Shown one piece after another: positions 1 to 7,621 of a stretch of 64,000 nt of DNA. A program made the translations under genes and the position numbers. Every line of letters starts with the position of its first letter. Within the stretch, counting starts at the first letter, position 1. The DNA is from Pandoraea nosoerga (GTDB taxonomy: Bacteria; Pseudomonadota; Gammaproteobacteria; Burkholderiales; Burkholderiaceae), in the NCBI RefSeq assembly GCF_902459585.1, contig NZ_CABPSC010000004.1, forward strand, positions 186,001 through 250,000. The letters are read 5' to 3'. Under the pieces are notes generated by a model. It searched no databases. It saw only the letters and a list, made by a program, of their open reading frames with translations, and was not told where the DNA came from.

Positions 1-410
1 TGCCCCTGTGTACGGATCGGCTCTATCGATTGCACCGTGCCGCAGGTTGAGCAGGCCGCAGCCTGCTGTCGGGCGGGCGTTGCAGGCGCCTGCGCATACG
101 ACGGTTGCGGAGCGCGTTGCGCCGGCGCCGGTTGTCGAGCCTCGTGCGGAACCTGCGAAGACTGAGTCGGCTGCGCAACCTGCGGCTGCTGGCCGGATTG
201 CGGCGAGGATTGCCATTCCGATGGCGTAGATTGTGGCGACGTCAGTGCGTACTGCGAGCCACTCGCGCTGGGGGCGGGGCCGTCAGTGCTCTTCGCCGTG
301 GGCAGGACGCCCGTGATGGCGGCGACCCCGAGCAGACTGACGACCACGATGCTGCCGGCGGCGGCAGCGATCAGCGGATGCATGCGGCGCGGTTGCAGAT
401 CGTTATCCAT
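1..410 (-). CDS. Glycine-zipper 2TM (SlyB-like) envelope protein, C-terminus cut by window edge
   Basis: Reading the minus strand from the ATG at 410 gives an open frame of 136 codons that runs off the left edge. Residues 13-35 form a hydrophobic N-terminal segment (signal anchor), followed by a Gln/Pro/Ser-rich linker. A Cys-x-x-Cys-Gly-Thr-Val stretch lies near residues 120-126; in this family that precedes the glycine-zipper membrane hairpin, which would lie outside the window. GGAGAAAAC just upstream of the ATG is a suitable ribosome-binding site. The likely role is in the outer membrane or periplasm, but the defining zipper is not visible here, so the family call rests on the CxxCGTV region and overall architecture. 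Confidence 0.7.
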   Translation of the reverse strand, partial: MDNDLQPRRMHPLIAAAAGSIVVVSLLGVAAITGVLPTAKSTDGPAPSASGSQYALTSPQSTPSEWQSSPQSGQQPQVAQPTQSSQVPHEARQPAPAQRAPQPSYAQAPATPARQQAAACSTCGTVQSIEPIRTQG

Positions 411-594
411 ATTGTTTTCTCCATCGTGCGGTTGTCGCGAACCCCCTTCTGCGTGCTGGCAGGCACGGGCGGCTTCGCATGTGAGAAGTGTCGGCGACGG
501 CACGCGCCGCGACCGTTTCTTTTTGTAACGCGATGTAAGATGTTCGTCGCCGGCAATACCACGAAAGTTGCGGGTGGGCGTCGTGTAACGCTTT

Positions 595-611
595 GAAAAT
601 CAACGATTTTC
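595..611. other. Short perfect inverted repeat upstream of the GT87 gene
   Basis: GAAAATC, a three-base loop AAC, and GATTTTC form a perfect 7-bp palindrome in the 252-bp gap between the divergent glycine-zipper and GT87 genes. It has no T-tract of terminator length after it, so an operator or chance structure is more likely than a terminator. Confidence 0.3.
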
Positions 612-662
612 CTGATATCGAACGGCCGCGCGGAAGTCACGTCCGGCCCAGTGCCTTAACAA

Positions 663-1979
663 ATGAAACAAGTCGCGGAGCAGGCGAGAGTGAATCGACA
701 GGCGAGACCCCGCGAAATGCGGCTAACGCCCGCATCGCGCGGCGTTCAGTGCGGGGCGCTCGTCTTGCTGCTGGTCCAGTGGCTCGCGCTGGGCGCATGG
801 GCGGTGAGCTGGCTGGCGGCGGATGGGCGCGGCGGTGAGGGCATGCCGCCGCTGGGTCATGATTTGCGCGTGTTCTGGACGGTCTCCTGGATCACGGAGC
901 AATTCGGCGCGCTCGCCGCTTTCGACCCAACGGTGCTGATTCCCACGCAGCTTCGGTTCTTCCCCGCCTATCCGGAAGCGGGGCGGTGGTTGTATCCGCC
1001 ACCGTTTCAATGGCTCATTGCGCCGATCTCGCGATTGCCGTATCCGCTCGTCTACGCGTTGTACGTTGCCCTCAGCATCGCGCTACTCGTCGCGGCGGTA
1101 CGCTACTGGCGGCGTCTGGCCGGTTGGCCATGGCTCGTCGTCGGCGCATTTCCCGGGCTTTGGGTGACGCTGCTCGCGGGACAGAATTCGGTCCTCACGC
1201 TGTGGTTGACGACGATGGCGATCACGTATGCGAGCCGCCGCGCCACGCTTGCCGGTGTATGCGGCGGATTGCTCATTATCAAACCGCAGTTCGCGGTGTT
1301 GCTGCCGTTGTGGTGGCTTTGCGGCAGGCATTGGCGCGCGCTGACGTGGGCGGCCATCACGGCAGCCATCGTGTTCGGCCTCACGTTGCTATGGTCCGGC
1401 TGGACGCTCTGGCAAGCGTTCCTGACGGCGGTATCGCAGTTCAACGCGCAGGGGGTGCAGCAGGGGGCCGGCGGCATCTGGCATGCAATGCCGACCGTGT
1501 TCGCGCTGGCGCGTCTGCATGGCGCAGGATTGCCGCTCGCGTATGGGTGGCATGCGGCGATCGCGGCGCCCTCGGTGATCGGCGCGGCGTGGCTGTGAAG
1601 GCGACGCGCGCCGCTGCGGTGGCGCGTGGCGTCGGCCATGATTGCGACGCTGCTGGCGCAGCCCTACCTGCTGTACTACGAACTGGTCTGGCTCATTGTG
1701 CCGCTGCTGTGTTTGTCCTGCGAGGCGGTCGGCGCAAGCGATGCGCACGACGCCAGGCCCGAGGTCGGCGGGCGTCGCGAACCGGGGGGCGGCGCCTGGC
1801 AGCGCGTCGATCGTTGGCTGGTTGCCGCGGCATGGCTGTTGCCGATGCAGGCCTACCTCGCCGTACTGTGGCCGCCGATGGGGCAGTGGGGCGCTGTCGT
1901 GCTGCCGATGTTGATGGCGCGCACGCTTTGGCGCGCGTGGCAGGCGCCGGACGCGCATAATGACGCTCATCGTCTGTGA
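663..1979 (+). pseudogene. GT87 (DUF2029) polyprenol-phosphate-dependent glycosyltransferase-like membrane protein, interrupted by in-frame TGA
   Basis: The first 311 codons encode a multi-pass membrane protein with GT87 hallmarks: an HDLRVFW segment after the first membrane helix, a YPPPF motif, GQNSVLTLWL and KPQFAVLLPL. The frame then meets TGA at 1596-1598 but continues in the same frame to 1979 for about 126 more codons. That continuation carries the usual late GT87 features, a basic patch and then a LLAQPYLLYYE helix. Restoring TGG (Trp) for TGA would give one protein of about 438 residues, normal for the family. These enzymes transfer sugars from lipid-linked donors at the membrane. 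A nonsense mutation or sequencing error is more likely than two separate genes. Translation could also begin at the Met codon at 717. Confidence 0.72.
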
Positions 1980-1989
1980 ACGTCCCGCC

Positions 1990-2592
1990 ATGCTCGACAC
2001 GCTCCCGCCCCTCGATATGCCGCTCGATGCCGCGGCTCACGCGCATCTCTATCCCTACGTCGTCGAGCGCGCGTGGATTGACGCGCACGACCCGGCGGCC
2101 GACGTCAGCGAGCCGTTCTCCGACGACGTCTTCGTTACACTGGTGCTCGATAGTGCACACGGACTGCGGCGTCTGCGGGGGCCGGACCTTGCGGGCGCGG
2201 GCCTCACGTTCGAGGCGGCGTTCGAACATGCCGCATCGAATCTCGCGCGTGCGTGGACGGCGCGCCACTTCGAGTTCGGCATCGCGCGGCTAGACGACGG
2301 TACGATGATCGGCGGCTCGCGCGGCAACTGGCTCGCGCCCGCCGGCGCACTGGTGCTCGGCAACCTCTATCGTTCGATGGTCGAGCATTTTGGCGTGAAG
2401 GAGTTTGCGGCGGTTGCCGTCAACCGCACGTTTCTGGTCGCTTTCCCGACGGACGCGAAGACACTGGCGTCACTGGCGTTGCGCCAGTTGATCGAAGCAG
2501 GCTCGGGCGGCGCGATTGTGCCGATTTCACGCGCGTGGTTACGGCTCGATGGCGACTGGCCGTCCGCTTACCGCGGCACGCCGGCTTTCTGA
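1990..2592 (+). CDS. Conserved hypothetical protein, weakly DUF1444-like
   Basis: About 200 residues with strong coding composition and no signal peptide or membrane helix. The order of elements (a prediction of a value from a short leader, a conserved NLARAW helix, a GNW...ALVLGNL segment and a late strand reading AVNRTFLVAFP) loosely recalls the DUF1444/UPF0354 family, but I cannot confirm this. An upstream ATG at 1960 would add ten residues and overlap the end of the GT87 frame by 20 bp; I prefer 1990, though neither start has a clear ribosome-binding site. It is probably co-transcribed with the GT87 gene and converges on lysS. Confidence 0.6.
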   Translation: MLDTLPPLDMPLDAAAHAHLYPYVVERAWIDAHDPAADVSEPFSDDVFVTLVLDSAHGLRRLRGPDLAGAGLTFEAAFEHAASNLARAWTARHFEFGIARLDDGTMIGGSRGNWLAPAGALVLGNLYRSMVEHFGVKEFAAVAVNRTFLVAFPTDAKTLASLALRQLIEAGSGGAIVPISRAWLRLDGDWPSAYRGTPAF

Positions 2593-2654
2593 CGGGCGCG
2601 CTCCGGCGGCCGGTTTCGGAGAGTCTGTGCGCCCGCGCTATGCCGGCGGCGCCC

Positions 2655-2689
2655 AAAAAAAATGCCGCGGCCCCTGCGGGCTGCGGCAT
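2655..2689 (-). terminator. Rho-independent terminator after lysS
   Basis: On the minus strand a 12-bp stem (arms 2678-2689 and 2662-2673, with one mispaired or wobble position) with a four-base loop is followed by a run of eight T residues. It lies about 30 bp downstream of the lysS stop and closes the prfB-ivy-lysS unit. The T-tract exists only on the minus strand, so it does not serve the convergent plus-strand gene. Confidence 0.88.
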
Positions 2690-2720
2690 GTTCCGTGCAC
2701 GCGTCCCAGCGCGTGACCGA

Positions 2721-4283
2721 TCAGTCTTCGCGGCGCAGATGCGGGAAGAGCAGCACGTCGCGAATGTTCGGGCTGTCGGTGAGCAGCATGATCAGGCGAT
2801 CGATGCCGATACCGCAGCCGCCCGTCGGGGGCATGCCGTACTCGAGCGCGCGAATGTAATCGGCGTCGTAATACATGGCTTCTTCGTCGCCGGCGTCCTT
2901 TTGCTCCACCTGAGCGCGAAAGCGCGCTGCCTGGTCTTCGGGATCGTTCAGCTCGGAGAAGCCGTTGGCGATCTCGCGACCGGTAATGAACAGTTCGAAG
3001 CGTTCGGTGATCCCCGGCACGGTGTCCGACGCACGGGCGAGCGGCGAGACTTCCACCGGGTAGTCGACAATGAAGGTCGGCTCCCAGAGCTGGCTCTCGG
3101 CCGTTTCTTCGAACAGCGCCAGTTGCAGCGCCCCCAGGCCCGCGTTCTTGAACTGCGGCGCATCGACCTTCACGCCGTACTTGCCCAAGGCACCGCGCAC
3201 GTACTCGATATCGGCGAGTTGGGCGTCGGTGTACTCGGGGGCGTACTTGCGGATCGCCTCGACGATCGTCAGGCGGTGGAACGGCTTGGACAGATCGAGC
3301 TCGCGGCCCTGGTATTCGATGGTGGCGGTGCCGCGCGCGTCGACGGCGGCGCGGCGGATCAGCGCTTCGGTGAAGTCCATCAGCCAACGGTAATCCGTGT
3401 AAGCCGCGTAGAACTCCATCATCGTGAATTCCGGATTGTGGCGCGGCGAGACGCCCTCATTGCGGAAGTTGCGGTTGATCTCGAACACGCGCTCGAAGCC
3501 GCCCACGATCAGGCGCTTGAGGTACAGCTCGGGCGCGATACGCAGATACATCTGCATGTCGAGCGCGTTGTGGTGCGTAATGAACGGCTTGGCGGCCGCA
3601 CCGCCCGGGATCGGGTGCAGCATCGGCGTTTCGACTTCCATGAAGTCGGCGTCCGTCATGTACTTGCGGATCGAGGCGATCGCCTTGGCGCGCGCGCGGA
3701 AGGTGTTGCGCGTCTCCGGCGACGTGATCAGGTCCACGTAACGCTGGCGGTACTTCGTTTCCTGGTCGGCCAGGCCGTGGAATTTGTCCGGCAGCGGGCG
3801 CAGCGACTTGGCCAGCAGGCGCAATTCCTTGACCTTGACCGAGAGTTCGCCGGTGCGGGTGCGGAACAGCGTACCGGTCGCGGCGATGATGTCGCCGATG
3901 TCCCAGCCCTTGAAGGTGGTCATCGAATCGGCGCCGACGTCGTCGCGGCCGATGAAGAACTGGATCTGGCCGCTGCCGTCCTGCACGGTCGCGAATGCCG
4001 CCTTGCCCATCACGCGCTTGAGCATCATGCGACCGGCCACCGACACGGGGATGGGCTCGGCTTCGAGCGCCTCGTTGTCCACGTCCTTGTAGCGCGCCTG
4101 CAGATCGCCCGCGTGGTGCTCGGGACGGAAGTCGTTCGGGAACGCCACGCCGCCGGCGCGCAGCGCCTGCAGTTTTTCGCGACGCTCGGCGATGAGCTTG
4201 TTGTCGTCCTGCGGCAGGTCGCCGGCCGCATTGGCGGAAGCAGCCGGGGTGGCCGATGCGGCCGGAGTGTTGTGATCGGTCAT
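2721..4283 (-). CDS. lysS: Lysyl-tRNA synthetase, class II
   Basis: Charges tRNA-Lys with lysine in the cytoplasm. The 520-residue protein has an N-terminal OB-fold anticodon-binding domain (about residues 60-170, including [16 protein letters not shown]) and a class II catalytic core with motif 2 ([20 protein letters not shown]) and motif 3 (GCGIGIDRL) at the C-terminus. The ATG at 4283 gives the family-typical MTDHN start; the longer frame to 4334 adds residues overlapping the upstream gene. It lies 16 bp downstream of the lysozyme inhibitor gene and is probably cotranscribed with prfB, as in the recJ-prfB-lysS order of Escherichia coli. Confidence 0.97.
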   Translation of the reverse strand: MTDHNTPAASATPAASANAAGDLPQDDNKLIAERREKLQALRAGGVAFPNDFRPEHHAGDLQARYKDVDNEALEAEPIPVSVAGRMMLKRVMGKAAFATVQDGSGQIQFFIGRDDVGADSMTTFKGWDIGDIIAATGTLFRTRTGELSVKVKELRLLAKSLRPLPDKFHGLADQETKYRQRYVDLITSPETRNTFRARAKAIASIRKYMTDADFMEVETPMLHPIPGGAAAKPFITHHNALDMQMYLRIAPELYLKRLIVGGFERVFEINRNFRNEGVSPRHNPEFTMMEFYAAYTDYRWLMDFTEALIRRAAVDARGTATIEYQGRELDLSKPFHRLTIVEAIRKYAPEYTDAQLADIEYVRGALGKYGVKVDAPQFKNAGLGALQLALFEETAESQLWEPTFIVDYPVEVSPLARASDTVPGITERFELFITGREIANGFSELNDPEDQAARFRAQVEQKDAGDEEAMYYDADYIRALEYGMPPTGGCGIGIDRLIMLLTDSPNIRDVLLFPHLRRED

Positions 4284-4299
4284 GATGCGAGCGATGAGG

Positions 4300-4779
4300 T
4301 TATTCGGTAAAACGCAGCGTGTGCAGCAGGGCATTCTTGAGCGAGCCGTCGGGCGCGCCCAGCCAGATCAGTTCGGTGCGATCCTGATGCGGTCCGGCGT
4401 TGGCCGTCGCACTCGGGTCTCTCACGAACATCGCCGCGATCGCCTGCGAGCGCGGCTCATACAAAATGTGGACATACTCGCTGGGGCAGTCGTGCGGCTT
4501 GCAGCTCTGCACCAGAAGCCAGGGCTTGCCGGCGACGCTCACGCGTTGCGAAGGCGTCGACGTGCCGCCCTGACGCACCCACGAAGGCACCGCGCGCGGC
4601 GCGACGATGCGCGCATAAGCGCCCGAGAAGTCCGGGCGCTTGAGCAGCTCATGCAGGTACGGTCCCGTCTCGGGACTCGCGCCCGGTGCGCCCGGCGTAC
4701 TCGCCGGGGCGGCAACGGCGGCGCGCTGCATGCACAGCGCGCTCACCACCCACACGGCTAGCGTGCGGACAAACGCCAT
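4300..4779 (-). CDS. Ivy-type inhibitor of vertebrate (C-type) lysozyme, periplasmic
   Basis: A 159-residue exported protein. Residues 1-24 form a signal peptide ending in AVAA. Residues 93-98 read CKPHDC, the disulfide-closed loop that in Escherichia coli Ivy inserts into the lysozyme active site; the following strand (YVHILYEP) also fits. The family protects periplasmic peptidoglycan against C-type lysozyme. The gene begins 3 bp after prfB stops and ends 16 bp before lysS starts, so it is embedded in a translation operon. It is slightly longer than Ivy because of a Pro/Ala-rich segment after the signal peptide. The inhibitor call rests on this motif and the overall layout. Confidence 0.8.
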   Translation of the reverse strand: MAFVRTLAVWVVSALCMQRAAVAAPASTPGAPGASPETGPYLHELLKRPDFSGAYARIVAPRAVPSWVRQGGTSTPSQRVSVAGKPWLLVQSCKPHDCPSEYVHILYEPRSQAIAAMFVRDPSATANAGPHQDRTELIWLGAPDGSLKNALLHTLRFTE

Positions 4780-4782
4780 TCC

Positions 4783-5887
4783 TTACACTCCCTGCTTGAG
4801 ACTCGCGAAGATGAACTCGTCGAGATCGCCGTCGAGCACGCTGCCCGTATTGCCAATTTCCACGTTGGTGCGCAGGTCCTTGATACGAGAGTTGTCGAGC
4901 ACGTATGAACGGATCTGGTGGCCCCAGCCCACATCGGTCTTGCTCGACTCGAGCTTGTCCTGTTCGGCCTGGCGCTTGCGCAGCTCATGCTCGTACAGGC
5001 GCGACTTGAGCATGGCCCATGCCTCGGCGCGGTTGCGGTGCTGCGAACGGTCGTTCTGGCACTGCACGACGATGCCCGTCGGGATGTGCGTGAGACGCAC
5101 GGCCGAGTCGGTCTTGTTGATGTGCTGACCGCCGGCGCCCGATGCGCGGTACGTATCGGTACGCACGTCGGCGGGGTTGACTTCGATATCGATGGAGTCG
5201 TCGACTTCCGGATACACGAACACGCTCGCGAACGACGTGTGGCGGCCGCCCGACGAGTCGAACGGCGACTTGCGCACGAGGCGGTGCACGCCGGTTTCGG
5301 TGCGCAGGAAGCCGTAGGCGTAGTCGCCCGTGACCTTGATCGAGGCGCTCTTGATGCCGGCCACGTCGCCGTCGGAGACTTCGAGCACTTCGGTCTTGAA
5401 GCCCTTGCGCTCGCAGTAACGCAGGTACTGGCGCAGCAGCATCGACGCCCAGTCGCACGCTTCCGTGCCGCCGGCGCCGGCCTGGATGTCGATGAAGCAG
5501 TTGTTGGGGTCGGCCGGGTTGTTGAACATGCGGCGGAATTCCATCTCGCCGACACGCTTTTCCAGCGCCTGTGCGTCCGCTTCGGTGGCGAGCAGGGTGT
5601 CTTCGTCGCCTTCTTCGCGCGCCAGTTCGAACAGGTCCTGCGTGTCGCTGATGTCGCTATCGAGCGAGGTCAGCGTTTCGACGACGCTGTCGAGCGCCTT
5701 CTTTTCCTTGCCGAATTCCTGTGCCCGCTTCGGGTCGTTCCAGATGTTCGGGTCTTCGAGTTCCTTGTTGACGACGATCAGGCGAGCTTGCTTGGCATCG
5801 AAGTCAAAGATACCCCCTGAGCTCGCCGGCGCGGGTGCGCAGGTCGGCGAGCAGGGATTCGATGGCGTTCAGGCGTTGGGCTTCCAT
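4783..5887 (-). CDS. prfB: Peptide chain release factor 2, expressed through a programmed +1 frameshift
   Basis: Terminates translation at UGA and UAA. The gene is split: codons 1-27 run from the ATG at 5887 to an in-frame TGA at 5806-5804, and the rest is read in the +1 frame from 5805, giving 367 residues, the normal RF2 length. The GGQ tripeptide that triggers peptide release is in GAGGQHIN, and the domain 2/4 region contains the RF2-like [13 protein letters not shown] segment. Sites directing the shift are listed separately. The gene is followed 3 bp later by the lysozyme inhibitor gene. recJ, its usual upstream neighbour, lies more than 6 kb away. Confidence 0.96.
5803..5818 (-). promoter_or_regulatory. 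prfB: prfB autoregulatory +1 frameshift site
   Basis: The minus strand reads AGGGGGTATCTTTGAC. It contains an internal Shine-Dalgarno-like AGGGGG, a three-base spacer, the slippery codon CTT, the in-frame stop TGA and a following C. This is the canonical RF2 feedback device: low RF2 makes the ribosome pause at UGA and slip to the +1 frame. Confidence 0.97.
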
Positions 5888-6042
5888 GAGCTATGACGGT
5901 TGCGAATTCGGGAAAACAGCGATTATAGCGCAGCGAAGCCCCCGTTTAAGTTCCCGTTCAAGCCCCCGCTCGCCCACTTTTCGGGCGGCTTTCGGCGACT
6001 TTCGGACGGGACTCGGGCACAGCGGGCGAAGCGGAGGCGGTA

Positions 6043-6108
6043 AGGGAGCGATGAAGGGGCGATGAGGGAGCGATGAGGGGGCGATGAGGGAGCGATGAGG
6101 GAATGAGG
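6043..6108. repeat. Six-copy 11-bp G-rich tandem repeat
   Basis: Units of the form AGGGAGCGATG alternate with A(A/G)GGGGCGATG and end in AGGGAATGAGG. The array lies between the end of the DUF1127 gene (6125) and the prfB start (5887), in the untranslated region downstream of the DUF1127 gene. The evenly spaced G-runs on one strand could adopt unusual structure. Confidence 0.85.
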
Positions 6109-6124
6109 AGGGGGGGGAGGCCCC

Positions 6125-6343
6125 TCAGCGGGCGACGCGGCGCAGGCCGAACGCGTCGCGGGTGTAACCGATGTCGGCGAGCGAGGTGTCGTCGAACGCG
6201 GCGAGCGCTTCGGCCTGCAGCGTCTGCTCGTAGTGCATGCGCCACTGCTCGACGGCGCGAAAGAACAGGCCGAGCGGCGTCACCGGTGCGGCAATCACCG
6301 GAGCGCAGGCGTCGAGGTTGGCGGCGGACAGAGGGCGGAGCAT
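6125..6343 (-). CDS. Small DUF1127-like protein
   Basis: A 72-residue protein. The C-terminal half contains a Trp-Arg-rich helix followed by LAAFDDTSLADIGYTRD, matching the DUF1127 consensus (a short C-terminal motif with L..LDD..L.DIG..R). The ATG at 6343 is chosen because AAGGA lies nine bases upstream; a longer frame reaches 6427 without a ribosome-binding site. DUF1127 proteins in other bacteria are small, often RNA-binding, and linked to phosphate metabolism or small-RNA turnover; that role is only inferred here. It is transcribed divergently from the LysR gene, which may control it. Confidence 0.7.
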   Translation of the reverse strand: MLRPLSAANLDACAPVIAAPVTPLGLFFRAVEQWRMHYEQTLQAEALAAFDDTSLADIGYTRDAFGLRRVAR

Positions 6344-6644
6344 GAGGATCTTCCTTTGTGAAAAACGCACGGAAACGCAACGCACGGAAACGCACGGGGC
6401 GTCGTACCGCGACAGGCCGAAGGCCAAAATTCGCGGGCTCGCGCGACCTAGGGATAACCCGCAGCTTATGCCTTTCCTTTTCGCTAAAAAAGTGAAATGT
6501 AAAGAGCATTCCGTTCATTATTATTGAAGTGATGCGTGGACTCGCATACCATGCGCGACATCGTCGGGCGCGGTGCCTCACGTCGTCGCGCTCGGCCCGC
6601 CCCTCGCTTTCCTGTTCCACGCGCCGCGGCGCCGGGAGATCCTC
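6344..6644. other. Divergent intergenic region between DUF1127 and LysR genes
   Basis: About 300 bp without a convincing gene. The DUF1127-proximal part holds a short imperfect duplication (CACGGAAACGCA). The middle, about 6470-6530, is much more AT-rich than its surroundings, as expected for promoters. The candidate LysR box is inside this AT-rich part. Confidence 0.6.
6514..6528. promoter_or_regulatory. Candidate LysR-type regulator box
   Basis: TTCATTATTATTGAA is a short palindrome containing the T-N11-A pattern typical of LysR-family operators. It lies between the divergently transcribed DUF1127 and LysR genes, which is the usual location for autoregulation plus control of the neighbour. 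Confidence 0.45.
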
Positions 6645-7541
6645 ATGGACTTTCTGCAACTTCAGACCTTCAAGGCCATCGTCGACGAGGGCAGCGTGCT
6701 GCGGGCTGCCGAGGCGCTGCATTGCGTGCAGTCGAACGTCACGGCGCGCATTCGGGCGCTCGAGCACACGGTGGGCGTCAAGCTGTTCCATCGGCAGGGG
6801 CGGCGCCTGCAACTCACGCCGAGCGGGCGAACGCTGCTCGGTTACGCGGAGCGCATCCTGGCGCTCTCGCGCGAGGCCAGTGCCGCGCTCAATCCGGCCA
6901 ACGAACCGGCGGGCGATTTCTCGCTCGGCGCCATCGAGTCGTCGGCCACGTCGCGCCTGCCGGCCGTACTGGCGCGCTTTCACGCGGCGTACCCGAAGGT
7001 GAGACTCAACCTGGTGACCGACACGTCGCTCAATCTGCTCGACGAGATTCAGCATGGGCGCGTGGACGCCGCGCTGATCGCGGGCACGGCGTGTCAGGAA
7101 GCGCAGGCGCAGGCGAGCGTGGTGGCCGACGAGATCTATCGCGAGCCGGTGATGCTCGTGGCGCCGGCGCGCGCCGGCCGGCTCAAGGGCGCTTCGGATC
7201 TGTCGGGGGCGACGCTGCTCATGTGGCCGCCCGGATGCCCGTACCGGGCGACGCTCGAGCAGTGGCTGGCCGCGAATGCCGTCACGCCGGGACGCATTCT
7301 CAGCTACGGCAGCTACGCGACCATCGTGGCGTGCGTGGGAGCGGGCGCGGGTTATTCGCTTGTGCCGCGCGGCGTTTATCTGCGCTATCGGCAGGAGGCG
7401 AATCTCCTCGGCCACGAGATGGAGGACCTGCCCGCCGTGCCGAACTTCTTCGTGCGCCACCGCGGTGTGGACGTCCATCCGGCGCGCGAAGCCTTCCTGC
7501 GGGTGATGCGCGAGTATGTGGCGCAGGGGCAGCCTGTCTGA
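6645..7541 (+). CDS. LysR-family transcriptional regulator
   Basis: A 298-residue DNA-binding regulator. Residues 1-60 form the winged helix-turn-helix (FKAIVDEGSVLRAAEAL, QSNVTARIRALE), and the rest is the two-lobed effector-binding domain ending in a PNFFVRH segment. The ATG at 6645 is preceded by GGGAGAT and gives the family-typical MDFLQLQTF start; the longer frame from 6573 has no such site. The signal molecule is unknown. It is divergent from the DUF1127 gene and precedes the AraC regulator, but there is no strong sign that it controls the iron-uptake genes. Confidence 0.92.
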   Translation: MDFLQLQTFKAIVDEGSVLRAAEALHCVQSNVTARIRALEHTVGVKLFHRQGRRLQLTPSGRTLLGYAERILALSREASAALNPANEPAGDFSLGAIESSATSRLPAVLARFHAAYPKVRLNLVTDTSLNLLDEIQHGRVDAALIAGTACQEAQAQASVVADEIYREPVMLVAPARAGRLKGASDLSGATLLMWPPGCPYRATLEQWLAANAVTPGRILSYGSYATIVACVGAGAGYSLVPRGVYLRYRQEANLLGHEMEDLPAVPNFFVRHRGVDVHPAREAFLRVMREYVAQGQPV

Positions 7542-7584
7542 GAGGCGGCCCCGGCCTCGCCATTGCGTGATTCAGTGCTCAAAT

Positions 7585-7603
7585 GATAATGTGTCTCATT
7601 AAC
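7585..7603. promoter_or_regulatory. Candidate Fur box upstream of the AraC regulator
   Basis: GATAATGTGTCTCATTAAC matches the 19-bp Fur consensus (GATAATGATAATCATTATC) at 14 positions. It lies 18 bp before the chosen start of the AraC-family gene, where Fur binding would block transcription when iron is plentiful. It also argues against the upstream ATG at 7583, which overlaps the site. Confidence 0.65.
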
Positions 7604-7621
7604 ATTCAAGTGGGGCATGGC

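Noticed and set aside
2253-4310. A 685-codon plus-strand open frame opposite lysS
   Set aside because: Antisense shadow of a high-GC gene: Arg/Ala/Val-rich composition, no domain, and lysS on the other strand has clear class II motifs.
5958-7478. A 506-codon minus-strand frame across the DUF1127 and LysR genes
   Set aside because: Overlaps the DUF1127 gene and the antisense of the LysR gene, has no start with a ribosome-binding site, and crosses the repeat array.
7583-7621. ATG at 7583 as start of the AraC regulator
   Set aside because: It overlaps the Fur-like site and has no ribosome-binding site; 7622 is better supported.
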